Below are positions 34,737 through 53,100 of a DNA stretch of 64,000 nt, piece by piece (positions within the stretch are counted from its first letter, which is position 1; every line of letters begins with the position of its first letter). This DNA is from Centroberyx gerrardi. Taxonomy: Eukaryota; Chordata; Actinopteri; Beryciformes; Berycidae. The stretch is taken from the NCBI RefSeq assembly GCF_048128805.1, contig NC_135997.1, positions 2,943,185-3,007,184 of the forward strand, in the 5' to 3' direction. The position numbers were made by a program, and so were the translations under genes. The notes under the pieces were generated by a model. That model searched no databases and was not told the DNA's origin. It saw nothing but the letters and a program-made list of their open reading frames with translations.

Positions 34737-37189
34737 GTGCATTTCTCATCCTTTTCAGCAGTGCGGCGTTTCTGTGTGTGTACTTAGAAATCACCTTTCT
34801 TTATGTCTTTAAAGGCATGTGAAAGTGATATGGACAGTTTGTTTTGTGTCAAAATGAGTTTTTCTTTTCTTCACTGTGGAGTCTCTCGCCCCAGTACTTG
34901 GCCACAGCAGGAGCGGACAACAGGACGAAACTGACTCTGAGTTTTGGAAAACTGCAGACTCCATATCATCCTGCACCCACTGTTGACCACATGCCACCTC
35001 CAGGCCTGCGGGGATATGGACCATAATTTGATTTCTAATTCTAGCAGCGTTTAATTCATTTCTTCAGATGGCGACCACTGTGGAGAAAATTGAATTGCTT
35101 CTCCCAGGCCACTGTAATAAGCAGGTCTGTTTAATTTCACACTGCCGGGAGACAGATGATGCTGTTCAAATTGTAATGAACCTTGACTTTATGAAATCAC
35201 CTTCTCTCTTTGAGAGACATCATTTGAAGTGATACTTTGATAGAACATTTGAATTTTTTTATTACACATAACTTGATATGGATTTGAGAAGTCAAGCTCT
35301 GACATTAGCTGCACCGACTGTCTAAAGCCATCAGTGTGTTGCAAGCAGGCAAACTTGTTGAAAAACTCGACACCGAACAAACACACACACAAAAAGATCT
35401 CAGTTGGATCATTGTATTTAGTTTATGAATTCAAAATGGAGTTAAGTGAGTGTCATCATTAAACTCTATGCACACAGTATAGGTGATGAGATAGTTCATG
35501 AAACCCATATGGGGACATGCATGCTAAAAAGTTCAAATGTTCCATTAAAATTAACTATAAGCTAGTGTAAAATGATATTGTAGCCTTGTCAATACATGAT
35601 TCCATGCAAGCACTGCATTCAGACTCATTCACTATGCACTACTATGGCAACGCACAAAATTAAAATTAGGTTTCTCCTGGTATATTTAATCCTCCCTAAA
35701 ATTACAATGAAATATCAAAAGCCACACAAAGGTAAAATCAGATCACATCAACTTAAACCAGAAACACGGTACAGCTGCAACGAGAAAAGGTGAATTTTTC
35801 CATGTCAGAGACGTCTCCCCCCTGACAGTGATCCCATTGGCACTGGGGAAATGCCCCGGCACCTTCTCCGAAAACTAATAAGAGGGAGCGAGCGTCTGGC
35901 ATCACACGCTCGCCACGTCTCCCGGCCGCCGCAGTGTTACTAATGGACAATTTCCTGTCCTTTACGGCTGGAATGACTTCTAAGAAAGAGACAAAACTTT
36001 TGACAATGAAATGCAATTTTTTCACTTTATGAAAATATACTGTGAGAGTCTGCCACAGTTCATCTGCTAATATACTGTCTGTCACAGTATAATCCCCTGT
36101 GGTTTTTCCATTTCAGCCTCAGCAGCTGAATTGTGCGTATAGTGGTGGACTGGCACACGGCCATAAAGTGGACCCAGTGGATCTGTGATTGCTTTAGTTC
36201 CGCTGTAAGGTGGAACCGAACTGACCCAATTCACTAAATAGCGGTCAGTCGGTAGAGCTGATCACTATTTAAAAAATGGTGAAAAACCCGGACAGAGGAA
36301 CTCATGATGTGTGGAGTGATTTGAGCGTAATTCATCTGACACTCGCAAGCACTTGTGTCATGCATGCATATCATCGAGAAAACAACAAAATAAAAAAGAA
36401 CAGTTGCTTTCTCACATGATCGTTGAACAGCTTTACAGGCCCAGTCAATGCCTGTTGCTATTGTATTTCGATTGATAAGTGAATATCTGTACAGTAATTG
36501 ATAATATGTTGGATGTTTCTGCTCTGTGCTTCTTTCTCTCTGATAATTCTGATGAAAGGATGATCATTGTATATTAGATACCACTTTGTCAGACAGACGT
36601 GGGTCAAAATGTGGCGTAAAGTTTCAGCTACTTCCCTGTAATCGATTGTATTGGCTTTGGCACAACGGAGTGTCAGATTGTATATTGTGTGAAACCAGGG
36701 ATGATCTGTCCCAAAAGCACAAACCCAACTCAGATACATCCTGGTCGGCATGATCGAATGCCAAAAATAATAATAATAAGAATATCAAAAAACAATTTGA
36801 CCCAGGTCTGTTTTTAGTAGTCTGGTTCATGTTGACTCTTTGAAATGTTTTGAGTATTTCTTACATGTAAAATGAATGCTTCAATGAAATGTTTGGCAAA
36901 ATAAAAACAAAGAAATGCATGTGCATGTGTATTTTATTGCTATGAAAGCACATCCATATCAGGTTATGTCTATACAGAGGTACTCTTTGTCAGAACTGAT
37001 GAAAAAAGAGATGAAAGCAACAACTCTCATGCGGCAATTTCCAGCAACATGTTTTCAATTTGGATTTCGTTCTTTGCTGCCAGCCATAGAGACACAGCAC
37101 CACCTTCTGGACAAGTCTGGTATGGCAGATTTATACAGCAGCTGAGAAGGGGATACAGCAGCAGCATGTAAACATTTTTGGAAAACTAC

Positions 37190-37609
37190 TTAAAGTCACA
37201 ATGAAACAGCATTTCGATAGCATAATTTGACGCGTTTCCTCTTGAGACAGGATGTTGGCTCGGGACATTATGCAGGGAGGGGATCTTTTAATAGTGTAAA
37301 CCAATGGGACATCCTTTAGGGAGAGAAAGGCAGTTTTATATGATGGGAAAAGTGGAGCGGTGGGATTGTTCAAAAACGTGATGATTTTATTGGCTGGAAT
37401 TTTTGCCTACTGGTACATGATGAGGTAATCACTAAAGATAGAGTTTCTCAGGAAGTAGAACTAATGGGATTTGGACTATAAAAACAAAATAATTGTACAC
37501 TTTTTTAGCATTTATTGTTAATTAAGTGTATGACACGCAAAATTAGCTACCAAGGTGAATAAGTCACCCTAACCCTAACGCTAACCTTTTAATTTCATTG
37601 TCACTTTAA
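37190..37609. mobile_element. TTAA-flanked MITE family F2, copy 1
   Basis: TTAA (37190-37193) then AGTCACAATGAAAC, and at the other end TTTCATTGTCACT then TTAA (37606-37609). Shares TGCCTACTGGTAC and AACTAATGGGATTT with copy 2 at 46371. TTAA target sites suggest piggyBac-type mobilisation. A short CCCTAACCCTAACG stretch lies near the right end. Confidence 0.7.
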
Positions 37610-37850
37610 ATCATTCATTGTGGGTTGTTCATACAACCTGCTAAAAAAATAGCAAACATAAGAATCTCTATATTCTGATTTACTGTAATGGTTCTGCATA
37701 ATTGTTCTAGTGAAAATTGTTGAAACGGATACTACATATATAAGCATAGATATTTAAACAAGTTGATAAATTCTGCAGTCCTGCTTCATGAACACGCCCC
37801 CGTGTTCGCCGACAAGAACCACAACACCACAGCCATCAGTTAAAGACCAT

Positions 37851-37868
37851 TTTATTAGTATTTTTATT
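37851..37868 (-). promoter_or_regulatory. Candidate polyadenylation signals of ndufs3
   Basis: Two minus-strand AATAAA hexamers (37856-37851 and 37868-37863) lie 116-133 bp past the ndufs3 stop codon, a usual distance for a short 3' UTR. Confidence 0.5.
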
Positions 37869-37983
37869 TACATAAATATTTCAGATGGGTTTGAAGAACT
37901 TTGAAGAAGGGCTAGGAGTCCCTGAATGCTACAGACAGACAGAGGACGGTGATGGGGTGTGTGTGTGTGTGTGTATCTGCAGG

Positions 37984-45409
<7,426 letters not shown>

Positions 45410-46049
45410 GTTTGCTCTGTAATGGTTTTTCTTCGCGTCTTCCGACAAAAGTGACAAACAATCTTTAGCGCTCTTTCGCCACCTACTGTGTTGGAGGAGA
45501 AATCTGTTTTTCACTTTTACACAACACAAACGCTTGTCTGATTTGATAAAATAGAATATAATTTCCCTTTGAACACCTGGGAACCTGAAGTTAGGTGGAT
45601 CCAGAAGTATAAAGCAAGCTACATGTTTGTTTTTGTTTGTTTACTTATTTGTTGTTAGTCATAGGGTTAAAACTCCAACTAATCTAATTATAATCACAAT
45701 CAGAATCACTCCAGAGTTTCACTGTCCATTCATGACCCTTTTCAACAAAACAATGAATTTCCCTTTTGAGGCTGTTTTACTTGATTCATTATGCAGAGGC
45801 TGACAACTATTCAGTATTTCAGCAGGGACAAAAAGCAACAATTCCACAAAAATCAGAAAAAATAGACATGATAATACATTTTTTATAGTAGAAATATGCT
45901 TTTTCTTATCCCATAAATCATCTAACAACCCCCCAGGTTGAGAACCACTGCAGTGGAAGACTGAGAGAGCGTTTATGTATGTTAACAATGATTGTCTATT
46001 TTTTTTTTAGAGCATATATGTATGGTTCAATAACCAAATGCATGTCTTT

Positions 46050-46165
46050 CCTTCTACTGCAGGACTGCACTTTGTCACTATGTAACTTGTTATGTTTTTC
46101 TGCCTAAACATCATATTACCAAGACAAAATCCTCGTACATGACAATGAGATTCTGATTCTGATTT
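46050..46165 (+). repeat. Retroelement 3' end with (GATTCT)n tail, plus strand
   Basis: TACTGCAGGACTGCACTTTG, AAAATCCTCGTACATGACAA and TGAGATTCTGATTCTGATTT. Same type as the reversed copy at 9482-9690; it lies between ndufs3 and ptpmt1. Confidence 0.5.
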
Positions 46166-46370
46166 CACAAGATTTTTATTAAACATGGATTGTCAGTACT
46201 TGAAGTTATAACGAGGCATCATATGAAAGATGTAACATGTAAATAAAAAGTGTAAACTGTAAAGGCTGCACTGATAAAATATGCACTAACATGTGCTCTT
46301 CTTGTGCCGCTGCAATCCAAAGGCAATGAGATCAGGGGCAACAATCCTGTCAAGTGGAGTGTGTTTATTA

Positions 46371-46662
46371 TTAAAGTCACAGGAAAATGGTACTCTGATG
46401 GCATCTTGCTTCTATTTGTTAAAAAAACATCTTTGATGCCATTATTGGTTTGAATTTTTATGCTTGCCTACTGGTACACCATGAAGTAACCACTAAAAAT
46501 ACACTGTTTTCCAGAAAGTAAAACTAATGGGATTTTGATATAAAATTCTGAGAAAAACAATGCTAAGTTTTTGGGCTTTATTCTTAAATATGTGTGTGTT
46601 ATGATATTGAGATTTAGCTGACGAGGTGAAGAAGTCATTTTTCCATTTCATTGTGACTTTAA
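46371..46662. mobile_element. TTAA-flanked MITE family F2, copy 2, downstream of ptpmt1
   Basis: TTAA|AGTCACAGG at the left and CATTGTGACT|TTAA at the right, with the internal TTGCCTACTGGTACACCATG block in the same order as the 37190 copy. It occupies the presumed ptpmt1 3' UTR. Confidence 0.7.
46577..46582 (-). promoter_or_regulatory. Candidate polyadenylation signal of ptpmt1, within a MITE
   Basis: Minus-strand AATAAA about 250 bp past the ptpmt1 stop. It sits inside the TTAA-flanked element at 46375-46658, so that insertion may supply the 3' end. Other AATAAA hexamers further downstream are possible. Confidence 0.3.
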
Positions 46663-46728
46663 CAAGCTCTTAGGCCAGTCTTCACAGCTCCTGCAGGAAT
46701 ATACCAAGCTCCAGTCCTTCCCTCTGGA

Positions 46729-46836
46729 CCCTCAGCTGGACTCTCAGCTGGACCCTCAGCTGGACCCTCAGCTGGACCCTCAGCTGGACGCTCAGCTGGA
46801 CGCTCAGCTGGACCCTCAGCTGGACCCTCAGCTGGA
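46729..46836. repeat. 12-bp minisatellite, 9 units, containing the ptpmt1 stop codon
   Basis: Nine tandem copies of CCCTCAGCTGGA, with CTCTC and CGCTC variants. On the minus strand each unit reads GGTCCAGCTGAG with minor changes. The ptpmt1 TGA is the TGA of the unit nearest the coding exon; because the unit is 12 bp, the same in-frame stop recurs in every unit. Confidence 0.9.
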
Positions 46837-49800
46837 CTCCTCTCCACAGACTTGCTGGTGGTATCTCCTCAGCATCTCCAGCTGAGCGGAGCGTACCAAT
46901 ATGTGCGGTCGAACGGACGCCAGCATCTGACAGGCTTCTTCTGGAGTCCAGCAGTGGAGCTGTCAATGGAAAAGCACAATGTCAAAATCACACGCAAACT
47001 ACTGACTGACTGACTGACTGACTTAACAGACACACACAAACGCACACACACACACACACAGCTCCTCCCCCCCTCAGAATCTCTATCCACGGCTTGCCAT
47101 GTTGACTCCCAACACAAACGCTCAGTTAGCGAGAGAAAGTGCCTATCAAAGCTATTTTATTAAATAATGCACTGTATTCACTGAGTACCAATTAAAACGG
47201 CCGTCATATGTTGTGTCATCGGTTGTAATATTGGTGTCAGGATGGAGGGGGGAAATTTCTGCTTTTGCCCGCTGATAAAGAGAGATGACACATACTACAA
47301 CAGTCTATAAAGGTAACGTTATCTCTCTGGCCCGGTAATCAGGAACAACTTTTTCTCTTGAAGATGAAGGATTTTTGGATAGTTTCACCCATCCTGAAGT
47401 GAAACACTGAAATGCATCGGTACTTTTGTACGCCTTAAAGTAAGAATCCACAACTTTTTCATATAAATAAATGTCTGTTTTGTTACTCTCTATCACTGAT
47501 CGATACCATACAAAACATGTGCTGTTCTCAACAGCTATCGGGGGGTTCCTATTTCCTGGGACCAGTCCTCTGCTGCACAGGAAGGAAAAACAGCGGTCTG
47601 TTTGGAATAAACAGGGTTGTGGTTGTATAGATCTCATGAAACGACAGATCAGGGGGTTTATCTACAGACTGAAGTGATGTCAGCCATGTTGGAGGCAGAG
47701 AGGAAGGCTCACATCCTCTGTTTTAAAAAGCTTTCATTTTCTTCTGAAGTCAGGTGAGATGCTTGCTGTATGGTCTGTGGTTCTAACTGCAAGCTGTTTG
47801 GGAGTCAATATGACGGTGTCAACACAGTGGATGGATGGATGATGTCGACTGACCCGTATGAGGTACGCAGCAGCCAGCGTGGCGCTGCGGGAACGCCCGG
47901 CCTTACAGTGCACGTACACACTGGACCCCTCCTCTCTGAGCCGCAGGGCGAACTCCACCCCTCTGTGGAGGTTCTCCAGGCTGGGAACCCCGGTCAGGTC
48001 CACCGTGCTCAGCCTCAGCTGCTCCACCCCTGCAGCCTGCCACTCCTGCGGCACAGCACAGCATATCGAATCAAACACACCTAAAATCACTCTGTCATGT
48101 ACAACGTAATATTTAAAGGAAAAATCTACTCTCTAGCAGCTGGAAATATCTGGACATGATCATTTAGCAGCGGTGCTCCACAGCAAGGAAGTTACCACCA
48201 ACACTAGAGAAAATGTTACATTAAAACTGCCAGTTGTAATTTAGTCTTACTGTCATCTAAAACTAAGATAAGTATAGTCCAAATGTTTTACAAGTAATGA
48301 TTTTATTCAGATTAAAAAAATTTTTTAGCACTACAACCTCAACAAACAGTGACAGATAGGGGACAAAACTAGAATTAGCAATTGCAATGCTGCTGGATCA
48401 CGTCTCTACACACAGCAGAAGTTGCCTGTCAGGAACATACTGCAACAAACATCATGAACTCACCTCAGATGAGTTGCAGAAATATTTGGTTTCATACTCT
48501 TCATTCATGGTTATAACCCCTCGCACATTTTCTGTGTCCACCAGCTGGATGGAAAACAAAGAATGACAACGACAGCTTAGTTCTCAGACCTTTTAAGTTG
48601 TTCAGCTCATATTGTAAGATATAGAGATGGGACAATATGCTTATTTCACAATACAATTTGATATGTGATATGGGGGTCACGATTCAATAAAACCACGATA
48701 CGATGTAATAAATAAAAGTTCAGTCACAACAAAGTCTGACTGTGCAGAATTCTGTTTATTTCTGAGCCACAAATCTTTCTAGCGACGGCATTGGCTGCAG
48801 GGAATGTAAACAACAATTTTCAAATTTCATTACAAAGTGACAATAATATAATTTGGATGGAGAGCTTGTGAAACTGTGATGGTCAAGCGTCTCATTTGTG
48901 ATTACTACAGCAGAATAACATGGAGCTAATATCACCATTCATTTTTCTGCTCCATGATACGTATTTTCACATTTTTCTATTCTATGGAAGTACCCAAAGA
49001 TTTAACACGTGAACACTCCATCCAAATCCTATTGCCACAAGGACAACAAAACTGAAATGCATTTTCTATGTACATGCCCCAAATACAAAGCCAGTAGCAC
49101 AAAATATTTCCAAATTTTGAAAAAGTTATTTCAGGCTTCATGACCCTACCATATGAAAATAAGCTTCCTTTTCTGTTGTGGGAAGAACAATGTGTAACTT
49201 TATATTACATAATTATTAAAAACTATTCCTATGTGGTTTAATATTATATAGTGTATACTGTATGTTCAAATAGTATGCAACATGGATGGTTTGTATATAT
49301 TAACTATCTGTACAACTTATCTACAGGACAGTAGGACAGACTGGGTACTTAAACAACTTCTTGATAATTTTATGACAATCTTATGTCACTTTAGGTGTTT
49401 TACTCTTTTTGTTTCTATGTTTATTTTTGTATTTCTTTGTTTTGTTTTCCCTTAAATCTATTTACTGCAGCAGAGATGGGGACTCGAGTCACATGACTTG
49501 GACTCCAAGAGAAGACTTGAGACTTGACTTGACTTGGGTTCTGGTGACTTGGGACTCGACTTTGACTTCTACTTTGATGACTTGAAAACGTTTCTAAAGT
49601 CCCCACAGTATCTGAACAGCCTGTCAAAAGCCTCGGAAGGTGCTACGATGCAAGCCTGAAGGACAGAGACCAGGTGAAACAACTGCGCAAGGACATCAGC
49701 GCTGGCCTACAATCCATTGACAACACCCAACTACCTGGGAAGCTAAAGACCTGGTGCCTCCAATTTGGACTCCTACCCCGGGTGTTGTGGCCCCTTGCAG

Positions 49801-51862
49801 TCTATGAGGTCCCCATCTCGACAGTAGAGAAGCTGGAAAGAGGAGTCACAGCATTCATCAAAAAGTGGCTCGGACTTCCACGATGCCTCACCACCATAGG
49901 CCTCTACGGAGATGGTGTCCTCAAATTGCCCCTCACCAGTCTCACGGAGGAGTTCAAGTGCGCAAAAACGCGACTCCAGATGACACTGAACGAATCCCAA
50001 GACATAGTGGTGAGGAACAACGCACCAACCTTGGCTACTGGACGCAAATGGACACCAGCAACAGCAGTGGAGGAGGCAACATCAGCGCTCAGACATGCTG
50101 ACATTGTGGGGATTGTTCAGCACGGAAGAGGAGGCCTTGGTCTAACAACTAACCGCCCAGCTTGGAGGAAGGCCACTGCACCAGCACGGAGGAAGATGGT
50201 GGTGGAGGAAGTACGCCGTCAGGAGGAGGCTGCAAGGTGGGCCAAGGCGGTCTCCCTTGGCAAACAGGCACAGTGGACACGGTGGGACAGTGTGGAGAGG
50301 AGGAGGTTCAGTTGGAGGGATGTGTGGGCCATGGAAGCACGAAGTTTGAGCTTTACCATCAGAGCTACTTACGACGTCCTTCCAACACCAACCAATTGCC
50401 ATCAGTGGTTTGGCGATGATCCAGGCTGTACCCTTTGCTCCAGACCAGCCTCTCTCCGGCACATACTAACAGGGTGTAAGACCAGTCTCACCCAAGGGCG
50501 GTACACTTGGCGCCACAACCAAGTTCTAAAGAGCCTTGCGGCCACCCTGGAGGACAAGCGAACTTCCATCAACTCCCTACCACCTCCAGTATCCAACCCC
50601 CCATGGAGAACTGCCTTTGTCTGTGAAGGGGCTAAAGCAACCAGGAGCAGCTCCACACCATCGGAGAGTGGTCAGCTGTGCTTAGCACGTGACTGGAAAC
50701 TGCTCGCGGATATTGGCAAACAACTGGTGTTTCCTCCAGAGATCACCACCACCACCTTAAGACCTGATCTGGTGCTCTGGTCCCCTTCCCTAAAGAAGGT
50801 CTATATAATCGAGCTCACCGTACCCTGGGAGGATTCCGTGGACGAGGCCTATGAGCGAAAACACCTGCGCTATGCTGGTGAAGTGATGTTCTGCTGAAGC
50901 ACAACATCACGGCTGGAACACGGAAGTCCGCCCAGTGGAGGTTGGATGCAGAGGGTTTGTGGCAACATCTACCACCAAACTGCTGAGAGACCTGGGAATC
51001 AGGGGCCAGAGCCTGCGCACAGCCATCAAAACTGCATCAGAGGCAGCAGAGAGAAGCAGCCAGTGGCTCTGGATGAAGAGGAAGGACCCCTGCTGGGCCC
51101 ACAAGTAGTAAACCAGGAGGTATGCGGTCAGCTTAGGCTTGACTCAGGGAACAGGACGACCCTGCCATGCATAGTCCCATGAGATGTCTGCCACTTAACA
51201 ACAAGGTGACTCTCATGAATAATTGGGCATGGGACGCAGGCTCAGGACTGATCACCCTGCAGCCGGCCGCCTCTGGTGAGGGTGTATAGTGTGAAAGGCC
51301 GAAACTCCCTAGGATCCGGAGGAGCACTACTGATGATGCGTCCCAAAATTCAAACTACCCCCCCAGTCTTCTTATACAGGTCAACCAACCACCAATGAAC
51401 TTTGTACGTGCTTGCACAAAGGATAACAACACCCTTTCCTGTGTTTTGGAATCTTTGACAAAAGATCTTGTGTTTGTGTAAATGACTTAGATTGAAAGTG
51501 ATGAGATTTGTTGAGGCAGACGACTGAATTTAAATTCTGTTTTCTGAATTTGTATGGAATGATTTAATTTATTGAAGTTGAAACAAAGTTTTTATCCTAT
51601 TAAAACCATATTGCATTGAAAAGTCCTAGATATTTAGTTTTCTTTAAGATATTAAATACCGGACTCTTGATTTGTTCTGACTTGACTTGCTGTTCTACAT
51701 TTAGACTTGAGACTTGACTTGAGACTTGTGCCTCAAGACTTGAGACTGACTTGGGACCCGAGCAAAGTTGACTTGGTCACACCTCTGCTGTACTGTCTTT
51801 CATATATTTATATACACAGGAATGTAGCTACTCGTCATGCCAGTAAAGCAAGTTGAGAGAGA

Positions 51863-51926
<64 letters not shown>

Positions 51927-52132
51927 GGCAGATAGATGTGTATATATGGTATTATGTAGGTAGTTGAGACTTGACCATATCTTACCTCATGTGTCATGGA
52001 CCTGAAGGGCAGGGCTCCCAGGATCACAGTCTGGTCCACTCGGTTGAACCAGTGTCTCGAGGACACCTTCTCCATGACAACATTGTAAGCTAAAGTCGGG
52101 TAGAACAGCAGCCTTGCTAACGCTCCAGACAT
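46828..52132 (-). CDS. ptpmt1: Mitochondrial phosphatidylglycerophosphatase / dual-specificity phosphatase, 183 aa
   Basis: PTPMT1 dephosphorylates phosphatidylglycerophosphate to phosphatidylglycerol, a step of cardiolipin synthesis at the inner mitochondrial membrane. Four coding exons on the minus strand: 52132-51986, 48544-48464, 48045-47854 and 46959-46828, all phase 0 with GT-AG borders. Exon 1 encodes an N-terminal membrane/targeting segment ([18 protein letters not shown]). Exon 2 carries the family's EEYE substrate loop (residues 64-67, in [10 protein letters not shown]). Exon 3 carries Asp92, the candidate general acid in STVDLTGVP, and the active-site CX5R loop [11 protein letters not shown] with Cys123 and Arg129. 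Exon 4 gives HCWTPEEA and [14 protein letters not shown]. The stop codon lies inside the first unit of a 12-bp minisatellite. Intron 1 (about 3.4 kb) contains a LINE nested in a TIR element. The protein is somewhat shorter than human (201 aa). Head-to-tail with ndufs3. Confidence 0.96.
48113..48185. mobile_element. F1 MITE terminal fragment in ptpmt1 intron 2
   Basis: TTTAAAGGAAAAATCTAC followed by AGCAGCTGGAAATATCTGGA, a compressed version of the F1 left end and its subterminal block. Confidence 0.5.
48615..49000. mobile_element. Probable hAT-derived repeat in ptpmt1 intron 1
   Basis: AGAGATGGGACAATATGC, GATATGGGGGTCACGATTCA and CACGATACGATGTAATAAAT form the widespread fish 'GATGGGACGATA ... 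CACGATACGAT' repeat type. Right boundary uncertain; no transposase. Confidence 0.45.
49468..51790. mobile_element. TIR element rich in GACTTGAGACTTG, interrupted by the LINE
   Basis: The left end CAGCAGAGATGGGGACTCG and right end ACTTGGTCACACCTCTGCTG are imperfect inverted repeats. Both arms are full of GACTTGAGACTTGACTTG-like sequence (49475-49590 and 51670-51785). TACTG flanks both outer ends and may be a target duplication. The LINE and its 3' UTR-like tail (about 49605 to about 51450) sit between the arms. Confidence 0.6.
49605..51108 (+). pseudogene. 3' part of a LINE ORF2: RT end, CCHC zinc motif and REL-endonuclease-like domain
   Basis: A 407-residue open frame (49674-50897) continues upstream in frame to about 49605 without a stop. 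It begins inside the reverse-transcriptase thumb region ([30 protein letters not shown]). It then carries a zinc-finger-like CX2CX7HX4C (CTLC-H-C at about 50429-50480), as found downstream of the RT in R2-type non-LTR elements. Next comes a PD-(D/E)XK-like block ([26 protein letters not shown]). The frame breaks at about 50880-50897; the continuation ([16 protein letters not shown], then [11 protein letters not shown]) is in the next frame and stops at 51108. The 5' half, including the RT catalytic core, is missing. It lies in ptpmt1 intron 1, opposite to the host gene. The clade within the restriction-like-endonuclease group (R2/R4/Hero/NeSL) is not resolved. Confidence 0.75.
51856..51921. 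repeat. (GA)n microsatellite next to ptpmt1 exon 1
   Basis: About 66 bp of near-perfect GA repeat with one GT-type interruption. It begins some 65 bp inside intron 1 from the exon 1 donor, a short distance for a long polypurine tract. Confidence 0.9.
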
Positions 52133-52295
52133 GACTGCGCTGTTTAAACAAACCTAGCACCAAAAAAACTCGACTATCCAAGTTAGTTAACGTTAGATGT
52201 TCATTACTTCACACTTGGTTGTAAAGCGTACGGACTGTCTGACCTCCTCATTTCAGCCCGTGACATGCCTCCAGCACAGCAGGGACGAGAGTACA

Positions 52296-52355
52296 ACTTC
52301 CGGTCTGTCTCGACTAACCAGTGTCAAGATCGCAGCAATGAAGAAATACTTCCGG
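52296..52355 (-). promoter_or_regulatory. Paired ETS/GABP-type sites upstream of ptpmt1
   Basis: ACTTCCGG occurs twice on the plus strand (52296-52303 and 52348-52355), so CCGGAAGT reads toward ptpmt1, 165-225 bp before its ATG. This is the canonical ETS core bound by GABP/NRF-2, which commonly drives nuclear genes for mitochondrial proteins. Confidence 0.45.
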
Positions 52356-52689
52356 TATGCATTTTCAAAATAAAAGCCATCGTGATAATATTACGAAGTT
52401 TTCGCCGTTTATTCCCTAAAATGGCACTTATATTTATTTTTGAGCCACAAGTTACTATTATACAGGTTAGTCGCGATGGTTGCCATATAATAGATGTAAT
52501 TTAATAGGTACTGGTGATTCATTTGGTTTTTACTAGTCACTTTTCTGCTCACTGTGGTTTTTTAACAATCAATTTAAGTCCACTGAAGTGTCCTCAGATC
52601 AATGGTGTTGATGTTAACAGTTTTGAGGTGCTTTTATTTAGAACTGATTGTATCAACCATAGACTGTAAAAAAAAAGAAGAGAGGTATC

Positions 52690-53100
52690 AACGCTTTGTT
52701 TGCTGCATTGTTATCTATTGCCCCCTAAACCGAATGGTAACCTTTTATCTGGGTTTTCTGATTTTATCTCCTCTATTGTTCTTAAACATAATAGAGTAAT
52801 AATGGTGGGTGATTGCTTTCACTCTCTGGCCATATCTCTGAATTCCATGGAGGATTTTATATCTGATCATAAATGCATTCAGTTCTCCAGACAGCTGCCT
52901 CTCCACAGAAACGTACAATATGCTCTCATATATTTAATAAGGAATCAGCAGCAAACTTCTCCTCTATATTTAAAGATTTGAGTCAGAGCTTGTCCCAGTT
53001 TTCTCTCATTGACGACCTTGTTAATTGTTTCAATGCCTATCAACCCTTTGAAGACTGGATCTGTTTCTACTGTCAGCTCTACACCTTGGACACATGAGAA
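52690..53100 (+). pseudogene. L2-like LINE endonuclease-domain fragment
   Basis: Frames give a YCPPKPNGNLLSGFSDF-like stretch, VIMVGDC (the conserved VGDF of the APE endonuclease, with F to C) and ISDHKCIQFS (the SDH motif). Internal deletion removes the central part. Lies between ptpmt1 and prc1. Confidence 0.55.

Larger units (their letters stand above)
33792..37850. other. c1qtnf4 downstream / intergenic region before ndufs3
   Basis: Probably begins with the c1qtnf4 3' UTR; no AATAAA is found near the stop, the first clear one being near 36389. Contains TTAA-flanked MITEs (34160, 37190) and a complex island at 35790-36120 with GC-rich unique sequence. The fam180b gene found here in human was looked for and not seen. 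Confidence 0.5.

Noticed and set aside
36458-36830. 97-codon minus frame (MPTRMYLSWVCAFG...)
   Set aside because: No family resemblance, no splice context and AT-rich neutral-looking sequence; probably chance.
37566-37590. Telomere-like CCCTAACCCTAACG
   Set aside because: Only about three units inside an F2 MITE; too short to be an interstitial telomere.
46659-46966. Repeat-protein-like frames (VQLR or PAEG repeats) next to ptpmt1
   Set aside because: They are other-frame translations of the 12-bp minisatellite and of ptpmt1 exon 4; the true frame stops at the first unit.
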